Positions 10,562-20,600 of a stretch of 27,617 nt of DNA are shown here, in pieces (the first letter of the stretch is position 1; each line of letters opens with the position of its first letter). The position numbers and the translations under genes are program-made. The DNA lies in contig NMRA01000804.1 of NCBI GenBank assembly GCA_002633005.1, positions 1-27,617 on the forward strand. The letters run 5' to 3'. The notes below the pieces were generated by a model. It saw nothing but the letters and a program-made list of their open reading frames with translations. It made no database searches and had not been told where the DNA came from. The stretch comes from Phoronis australis (taxonomy: Eukaryota; Phoronida; Phoronidae).

Positions 10562-11681
10562 TCACTGTATGCAGCATTCATCCTTCTTTTTTGGAGCAGA
10601 CGGATAAGACATAGGATATCCAACTGGGTAAGCTGCAGTGCTGGACTGTGGCTCATAGGGGTTACGGTAAATTGGCCTCGTAGCCAAGCCAACATTCAAC
10701 CCACTGGCTGTATCCGCAACACTCACTGGGTTATTAAGGGAAGATACAGGGGTACCTAACTTGGACTTTCGTGGGGTAATGGCAGGTCTTCCCCCAGCAC
10801 TAAGTGGAAGTGCTGACCTCTGTTGTTGGCTCTGTTCATTACCAAGAACCTCACTTTTGACATTTTGACGACTTAGCGAGGGTGCTAATGGATTTCTTTC
10901 AGGGCTAACATTCTTCACCGTGTGAAGACTAATGGCATGTTCATTCCTGTCATTCAGTAGGGGATGTGAAATAGGGGCATGCGAGGTAAAACGGGTGGAA
11001 GGGGTTTGACTTGGAATTACTTCCTTCACAGTCATTGTAGGGACATCGGACACTGGCCTGGTCGGGGGAGCTGGACCGATTTGAACCGAGTTCCTCAAAA
11101 ACTGGACCACAGGAACGCGGTTTCTCGCAGAACTACCTCCAAGCTGCTGGTCAATCTCTGAGTAAGGTGGTGGCATGTCCCCCACAAGGATATCATGGCG
11201 AGACGTAGCGACCTTACCAGAAACTGCTGCAGAAGTTGCAATGGAGGAAGCGGGTTCTAGCATGGACTCAGACGTCAGCAATGGTGAGTCAGTGATGTCA
11301 TTGACTGTATACTGTATAATATACTCGGGGTAACACTGCTGGCGCTCCGTTGCCATGTAAACAGCAGGATTGGCAAAATCATCCAATACTGTGTGAACAG
11401 ACGATGCCTGTGTACCAGATCCAACCAGACCAAGGGCAACACGGCCCACAAACATAAGCAGGGGGCCATCTGCTTTAGATGGCATTAAACGATGCATGAG
11501 GTGAGACGTTTTAGTAAAATAAACGCCGGAACCCAGGTTAACAAGGCCCTCGAGTTGCGGGCACTCAGACAGGAAGTTGTTCTTCACAATAAAGTTGACC
11601 AAATGTTTGTCACATGACCAACCATAGAAAAGCCTTGCTTCAGTATTAGTGCCGCTTGTCTGGGAGAGGTGCCGCCGTTTC
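10562..11681 (-). CDS. Exon 9: PARP catalytic fold, long disordered tail and CaaX C-terminus
   Basis: The acceptor is TTTCTTACAG|GAAACG; the stop TGA is at 10562-10564. Residues 1169-1278 are the PARP core: LFYGWS (1169-1174), GSGVYF (1202-1207), MFVGRVALG, and YPEYIIQY (1269-1276). In active family members the first motif is LFHGT-like. Here Tyr1171 replaces His, while Tyr1206 of the second motif is kept. This makes classical ADP-ribosyl transfer unlikely. A 246-residue tail, rich in Ser, Pro, Thr and Gln, follows. It contains PPPY (1322-1325), a second copy of the VKxVIP motif (1370 onward), Tyr-Pro repeats, a KKK cluster, and the final CCIQ, a candidate farnesylation box. Confidence 0.93.
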
Positions 11682-14600
11682 CTGTAAGAAACGAGAAAAA
11701 ACTGTCAATAAAATGGTTACACAAGTTTCACATTTACGTGACAAAAAATATAAATCACAACTTCTGGAACTTTCTGTGAAATAATCTTCCCGACAATGTG
11801 GACCAACCTGACTCCTTCTACTGACTGAATGCTTCCGTGAAAAATTTGTCCACCTCTGTCGGTGTTCCTATATACACAACAACTACAAGTCCCTGGAGCA
11901 TGGATCACACGACTTAAATGCATGGAAAATTGACTGATAGTGAATTCCAGAAATTGCGATTGATGATCTTTTCACATCTTGTTATTCACCAGAATGAATG
12001 ATATTGTTCAACGTCTAAGCTTTAGATATGAAACAATAGCAGTCGTCAGTTTAGAAGCAGGAACAAAAATTTGTTGAAGAGTGTTCACTGGCCTTTGTGG
12101 ACATCATTGGCCAAAAATGTGTCATCTGTATCCTTAAGTGGGTGACCACCTTAAGTGGGTGACCACCTTAAGTGGGTGACCACCTTAAGTGGGTGACCAA
12201 TGGTCATCAAACGGCGATACTGTACACTCAAGTCCCATCACACATTTACATTTAAACTCTGATACGCTGAAAACCCGTAAACTTGTGATTTTCTCTCTGT
12301 AGCACTGAATCTATGGAAAATATTGGCCTAATTGGGTCTACCTAAAAAGTTTTCCTGTAATAAAACATCCATTTTTACCCCAAGCGACGGTGCGTTTCTC
12401 TGGATGTTTATTACCACAATAACGCCTCAATTATCACAGCTGCAATCAGTATGAACAACTACTGAAGCAAAATGTACACTGCTGGTGAGCTTAAAACTCC
12501 ATAATCTGTCCAAATCATAAGATAACGCAAAATATACCCGACTTAACAAAGCCACTACCAGGCTGCATCACTAAAGGTCAAATAACCAGCCCTGACCTTA
12601 ATTTTGAATGCATTTTGAAGCCACAACGATGTAATGTCAAAGGTCATAAGTTCACAGTATATGCACATTAGTGAAGTGCAAAAAATTTTTATATCTCTTG
12701 ATGATTTCTAGGAAATAAGACTTGAATTCTTGACTTAGGATTCACTCAAGTTGTTGCTGTTCATAAACCATTAATAGCCGATCAACATCATCAACTTTTT
12801 CGTTTTCTGCTGATACCAATCTCCATAATTTACTTAAACGTGGTACATTTTACTTAAAGGTGATACATTTTACTTGAAGGTCATACATTTTACTTGAAGG
12901 TCATACATTGTACTTGAAGGTCGTACATTTTCCAATCACACTAACGGGACGATTTTCTTAACTATGAATTTAAACTTTGCCTTGAGCCTTTTCCTAGTCA
13001 AAAAATGTCCACTGACATCCTGCTCCCATTTACCCAAATTGTGAGCAATTAAGTGTTACCTGTCATAATCTCTCCACAGTTGGCTGTTAGAGATCTTCTG
13101 AACTTCTCGTATTGTAACCATACCAGCCGGCATGGATTCATGAAACATGTCACGTATTTGCCCAAACTCTTGCTGTTGCAACATAGAGAGAGTGGCACCT
13201 TCATCTCCATCATGGAACACAGGGTCAGGATAGCGTGATGTGAATGGAGCAGAGACAGTTGAGGCTGGAATGACCTGCTTGACTCTCGTGCTGACAGGCT
13301 CTGCACTGGTCAGTAAAGACGGACTGGTCAGTGAAGCTGAACTGGCCAGTAAAGATGGACTAGTCAGTGAAGGTTGACTGGTAAAAGAAGGTGGACTGGT
13401 CAGTGAAACCTGCTTCAGAGCACCAACAATGCTTGGCTGAAACACGTTAGACGATTCCCCTCTGCAACAGATATACATTCACTATAATAATTTGAAAACT
13501 ATAATTTGATCACAGAACTAAAGTTGGTCACCAAGTGTGAAGTTCACATGGATTGTTATAGATGTTCTGCATCCTTGCAAGACAGAAACTATTAACACAG
13601 CAACTTTATAATTACTAGTCGCATTTTCATCTTCAGTGCCACTTTGGATAAAAGATAATTCTAAAGTTGTGTTCAATTCTTGCTTAGTTAAAAAATAATT
13701 ATTTATGATCAACCGTGGCATCACAGAAGGAAAATCTATAATCACTTACTTTATACTAAATATATTTGTTCCCACTACCATGTTTGTACTTTGCCTCCAC
13801 CCCCACGTCACACAACAGCCAACCCCCACCCTTCAATGCCCCACCCCCAAACTATACGTTCAGTCTCATCATGCAAATGCATGTACCTTTTCACAGACAA
13901 CATACAACTTGAATGTTTGGCTAAGTTCAGGTATATATACACACACCGTGACCCCTTACTCGCTTTCCCACTCCATTGCTACACCGTCACACTCACCTTG
14001 CAAGCTCCTGTACCTCTTCAGGACTCACATACAGTGGTCGGCTGCGTATAGGCAGGCGTGTACCTGTCTCCTCGTGCAAGAAGTACATCTCCTCAAAGTT
14101 CACCTCATAGTGGTCGCCATCTGGTGAGCGGAACTTGTACTTTGCCTGACCCTCAGCATACTTCCTCTCCAACTCTTTCATAAAGGGACTACCTTCGTCT
14201 TCCTGTATTAATGACACTTGGGTAAGCGCACTATATATATATGTATATCATGGTTTATGTCCACACAGAACCTGGTTGAGTAGATAAAATTCACAACAGC
14301 ACCCCCTTTGAGATTATTTAGTAATCGTTGGTATTTCATACATACTTGACTATGTGCCAATTTATTTCTCAGAAATTGACCTATCACAAGCTCAATCCCA
14401 TGCAATAAGTCAACAAACAAACAATAAGTTTTACCCGATGTGTCTATTGTCTGGTAAAATGGCGGCTTGGAAACGAAGGTGTGTCAAGAATGCATCGTTC
14501 TGCTTCATCCGTTAACCCGTCACTCAAAATCCCAGCGATGATTCATTGGCTGTTCAGATTCTGATGAAACTTTAAGATATGATGCTGTTTTCTAAAACGC

Positions 14601-17600
14601 TTTTAAATTGCTTTTAAATGTTCTACTTTTGCATGTGGGGCTATAAAAAATTATAGGGATTTTATAATTCCCTAATCATATCAAACAAAATGAAATTTAA
14701 TTTCTCCACTTCTCAAACTAAAACGAGAACAACACACAAGGTTGAAATATGTCCATGACTTCAACGCGAACAATGTGTTTCTAGGTGTTTTTATTAGTAT
14801 CATAAAATGGCCACTAGATGGTGCAGAATACCTCAAAAGCATCCCAAAATGGGAAGATGTCGTAGCCTTTCGGCAAACAGAAAGCTACTTGCTATATTTC
14901 AAGCAAATCAGTACTTGATTACAGAGGCGAACATGAAAAAACAAATTTCCATTAGGAAAAAAGCGACAGTTCAAGAAGTCCATCTAATGGGAATACACTT
15001 TCCAGACTTCCAAAAGATCTTGCTTGGGGGCTTAAGGAGAACCGCAGATACAAAAACTTTCACCAGTGGGCAGCAGAGTGGTTGAATTTCCACAATGAGC
15101 CTCTTAACGGTTAGGCGAATACATAAGGAGATGACTCCAAAAATAACAAAACTGGCCACTAGGTGCATATCTTAAGAAATGAGCGTCTTCCTTGTTAGCG
15201 TATTATTCACAACAAGAAGCTAGAGAGGCAAACATAAAAACAAAAATTACAACAAAGGAGCACAGCGGTAGTCAGAACAATCCAAAAGTCTTAGGCAACC
15301 ATAGTCTCATTTATAGTACAACACTTGCAAAGTTTCACGAAGATCCTTCAAAGGAGATACAGAAGAGCATGTAAAAAAAGACAAAATCACCACCAGGGGG
15401 CAGCCATGGTCTTTCTATCAGGAACACATTTGTCAACTTTTTCAATGATCCTTTAAGTGACTCATTTGATAAAGAGGCAGATGCTAAAAACAAACTCGCA
15501 AAAATAAAAATGTCCACTAGGTGGTGGGAAAATACATCAGATCTGTACAAAAATGCAAGAGCAATGTCATCACCTTTACAGAAATCTATTTGCCAAATTT
15601 CAATCCAACAATCAACAGAGATATAGAGGCAAAATGAATGCAAGGAAAATAAAATTCCCACTAGGGGGCACAGCCGTAGTCGGATTATTGATCTGAAACA
15701 GGTCATAATCCGTCGTCAGTTGACAGGAACACATCAGCAAAATCTCACAGTGGGTTACGAAAACACAGCCATTGACTCAAAAATGCCACTAGGGGGCACC
15801 AAAGTAGTTAAACCTTTCCAAACATCAGTGTTATCTGTGGTCTTCTCATCAGAAACACATCTGCAGCCAAATGAATTTTTACAAAGAACTTTCGAGCAAA
15901 TTGGCTGATAGAGAGGCGGCTGCCAAAAACGGACTAGAAACTTTTAAAAATCACCACTAGGTGGCGCAGAAAATGTCATATTGTTAGAAGACAGGACAGC
16001 ATTATCGTTTCCTCAATAAAAAAACCTATTTGCCAAGTTTCATGAAAATCCAATAACAATGAACTCAGAAAATACACAAGAAAAAGTAAAAATATAAGGG
16101 ACACACCAGTCGTTGGATTGATCTAAACATGTCAGGGCAGACACATGCTAAACTATGTAGGGCATGCATACTAATAACCAAACGCATAACAATGGGAATG
16201 TCTCCTTATATTTGGGGACTATTTTAGTTTAGAGGTTATTTCCAGAATTTTAGAAAATCATGTTGTCAAAAGAAGAAACTTTAGTGTCCCTACATAGTAA
16301 AAATAGGTTTGATTTTAATCCAAAGTTTTGCAGATGATCTTGGCAAAGTAAAGAAAGATTTGAATATTTCTTTTAATTAACTCCCATTATCAAACCCATG
16401 ATACAAAATATGCTTTTGTTTTTATCAATTAAACACTGTTTAGGGGTTTATTCACACTAATTCCATTGCCACGCATGTGTTCTTAGAGACTCTCAACCTT
16501 TGACCTCTTCTACCAAGCAAAACAGATACGTTTGAAAACTTGGGATGACAGTGGGCCAAGTGCACCAATATTGCAAAAGATGATTTACAGTCACGACAAG
16601 GAACTTGGGGTTTATTAAACGTTTTTTGCAACAACATTAGTTGTATATGAAACAAATCAACAACTTCCTGTGCTGTCCATAGCTATTAGAAGATCAAGCT
16701 GAGCAGAGCTTCAGTTTTATGGACGATTCCACCAGCAGGGTGTTAACGTTTGTTACAGTGTGACACACTGACGACTCACACCTGCACCTGGCATGACCAA
16801 GTCTATATACTTCTGTATCAAGACATATTGAATGGGAAAGTGCTTCTATTAGCCACGATTGGGTGAATTTGAAAGGAACTTCACCAGATTTAAAAATTGG
16901 CACCAAAAGCAGCTTTTACCCTAGACAAGTACCAACCATCTGAGCTGAGCCTGCACGGCTGGAGTAGGGCCACCATACGCTGAAAGCTTTCCGGAAAATA
17001 TATGGCTCACAGTGACTAAGTCACCAACCTCATGTTGCTAGAAGTACCTTTGCAGGTAAACATTGTAACCACAATCAACATTTTTTAAAGTAGTCCTTCT
17101 CTCTGTCAAAGAAATGGAAGACTGAACGTCTTTGATGTGAATGTGCTCAGGGTGAAACAACGGAAACGTAGAGGATTATGGGAGATCCCCCATCTACTAG
17201 CCACGCGAGAGGCAGCAGCTCAGACAGGAACAAGATTGTCCACTTCTGTGCTAAACAATGCTTATCTAAGCCAAACTTGAGAGGACTGATAAGAGTTAGG
17301 TAAACACTGTTAGCTAAACAAGTTAGAAGAGGGTAGGACGAGCGCAGGAGAATTGAAAAACAGCACAAGATCAACAGCTGAAATTAAGTGGCGCAACAAA
17401 ATGTTGCAAAAAATGGAGAGGATCGTCATTAAAGGAAACAGCAGCAGCGTTTCTGAGATGTCACCTTGAACGCTTATATCCAATAAACTGTGGTATTGGT
17501 ATCGTTTTACTATGTACCTTGCTTTTTTGCAAAATTTTACTTCACGGACATAGCCACATGACCTAATATATGTCAGATTGGAAAAATGTTAAAAATCAAA

Positions 17601-20600
17601 TTCCACAGGATTAATTTATGCTTTCACAAAATATACACCTTGACTAAGTTAAACAAATTAACCAGGAATAATATACACCTTGACTAAGTTAAACAAATTA
17701 ACCAGGAATTTCTTAAAGATTGCATCACAAATATTACCATAGTGACCCTACGTCAAAGGTAAATAAAAGATTTAGATCTTATACTAAAACTTTGATACCA
17801 ACACGACATAAGTGTAACCTTACCCCTTTCCATTCGCCATTTGGCAATCCATAATACCAACGCCAACGGGTCGAAAAGGGCGAGTTATCTTTGTCTGGGT
17901 TGAAAGGAGGTGTTGACAAGTGACGGATTTCAAATACTTTTACTTCACCACTTCTTTTGTCACAACCAGTTAACTCCATGGAATCAAAGGCAATTTTACA
18001 ATCACCAAAGAAAGGAAGTGGTTCTCTAGAACACATTCAAACGGAAGAGTCAAACTTAGAGCAAGAAAGCAGAAAGTATCACATCATGGCGAATACATTT
18101 AGGGGCCAGTTAACTCACACCACAAGGTGTAACTGAACTCAAGGTAATTAGTTCCCGTATTCAGATCCTGAACCATTACGGAGATGAAGCGCGCTGGTGG
18201 GGAGGATATTCAGGCATGCATGACATCACTAATGGACATTAACAAAGTTGGATGGAGCAGAGCAGTTTCAGAAGAACAACAGTTCTTCACACAGCACGTA
18301 ACATCAAACAAAGAAACATGAATCCAGCTCAACATCCAAATTTAACAGCGGATTTGACTTATGACACATACATAACAATTAAAAAGATTTGAGTATTAAT
18401 TATCACAACCTATAACCAGGATACAGCAAACAATTAAGTCACCTTTGAGACTCGGACTTGACAGGGAAAGTCAGGTTCAGTTTGAGAATGGCTGGATCGC
18501 AGAACTTCTGCTCCAGAACACAGCACCAGTCTCCCTCAAACAGCTTCCAAATGCTCCTCTGATTCACTGTAGTCTTGTATTGCCAGTAGTACGGCAGTTC
18601 ACAATGATGGTTGTGACAGTCAAGGGCACTGGAGACAAGCAAGAGAAGGAGTACAATAGTGATGCTTGTGACAGTCAGAGGCAATGGAGACAAAAAAGGC
18701 AGTACATTAGGGATGGTTGAGGTGTGTGTACACAAGTGGGGTTTACGAAGGCATCCTGCTGGCAGACTTGGGGACGTTATCTGTTCATAACTGAGGTGGC
18801 TATGTAAGTATCATCAAGAGAAGACTGCACTTAAAGTCTTAGTAAAACAACTTTCCAGAGAACTTCACAAAATGTTCATACTCTGACCAGAAGATCGTAA
18901 AGCATTCTGACAAAGCTGTTTACATATTTTCTCTGTGATTCAAGAGCTTTCATTGTGTTGCACTCTACTAAACAGTCGAATCATTTAAACGTGCAGGTAT
19001 TTTAGTTAAAATCCATAAGCACATAATCCTAAAATATGGCATAGCATCCTTTTAAGCAGAACAAACAAACAAACAAACCAACAAACAGCAAATACACTCA
19101 CTAACACTTGTTACTCAGAAAATCCACACAGATGTCTCTGAAGTCATCATCATCATACACACGAACTTCACAGTTATCGTCATCAGAGTCTGTGCCCTGC
19201 CGTTTCATGAATGAAGAGAAGCCACTGTCAGTAGAAATGTTACGATGAAGTTGACTCGTTTTGACACCTTTGGATGAGACCTTATCTCGAGGAGAAGCAA
19301 AGTTGTTGTCAAGATTTGCAAGCATCGAGTCTGTCACATCTGGTTTAGACACCTCAGCCTTTTTCTTTTTCATCTTGTCTTCTTTGGTGGCTGGAAGTTT
19401 CTCCTCTTTCTCCAAAGGTGGTGCTGGTGATGCTGACATAGCCACTTCTTTAACAGATGTGTTAAGTGAAGACGATATTGGTAGAATGACATGTTTGACA
19501 ACTTTTATATCAACTTGGGCTAATCCAAACTTCTTCAAAACATTCATATTTGACTTGATGTTGAGGTCATGCCATTTGCCACATTTCACATTTGACTTGC
19601 AAGTGCCGTCTACATAACCCTGACAGACATGTAGCTTTCCACAAGCCTCAGAACACGAATCTTCGTTATAGGCGGTGCATAGGGCCGGAAAAGAATGCGC
19701 GACGACATACTTAAGATTAACTTTAGACATTCGGTCAAAGCCACGAGTACGGAGAAGCTTTCTTAGTTTGGCATCTTGAAAATCATGAGCTTTTGAACAA
19801 AGCTGATCATGCTCCCTATCTCCAATGTAGTCGCGACAAACATGCAAAAACTTGCAGGTATCGACAGAACAACCAACAGGTGAGTTGTAGTCTTTACACA
19901 ACCAGATAGGGAACTTCAAACAAATCTCCAGCTGTCTATCTGACAGGTAGCACACAAATTCATGAGTGTGATTAAGTAGCCAAGACTGAAAGTTGGATAA
20001 AGTGGTAAACAACTGCAGAACGGCATGGTCCTCAACCAGCACAGAATAGGAGCAGAAACCACCGTGAGACAGCAGCAGTTGCTTGATAGATGTCACTAGA
20101 GTTGCATCACTCTGTTCCTCCACCACTGGTTCCGACGTGACACTCTCTGCATCTGAATCACTGCCACTGCCCAGGACAGAACTCGACAGATTCTCCATGC
20201 TGACGCCAGGCTTCAGCTTCTTTCGGACTCGAGGCGTGCGCTTTGTCTTTTTTGCACTTGCACTGCTCAGTGGCATCTCCTGCTTCAAATCATGCATTGG
20301 CGAAGTACTATCCTCTGATTTCCATCTTACCAACACATTCACCCGCGTGTTTTCGTCTAAAGCGTCCTGGCTAAAACAGTACTCACTTCGCAGACGCATG
20401 CAGTTCTCATCATGATAACTGTGGTTCCTGCTACAGTTGGGCTCCCTACAAACACCCAAGACAAACCAGCGACAGATATGGGCATTCTGACAGTTGATCG
20501 ACTGTCTGCAACCAATAGGTTTATTGTAGTATCTGCAGACGGTGAGAAAACATTGCCTGATGTACTCTAACATTTCATCACTAGAGTTACTGATGATGGG

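Noticed and set aside
13800-13870. C-rich tract (CCACCCCCAC repeats)
   Set aside because: Low-complexity intron sequence with no regular unit.
13705-14127. 140-codon plus-strand open frame
   Set aside because: It runs through a C-rich intron stretch and antisense to exon 7.
15335-15706. 123-codon minus-strand open frame
   Set aside because: It lies wholly in the CTCF-like tandem array; the frame is a by-product of A-rich repeat sequence read backwards.
20083-20415. 110-codon plus-strand open frame
   Set aside because: It is antisense to exon 4, whose CCCH fingers show the true strand.
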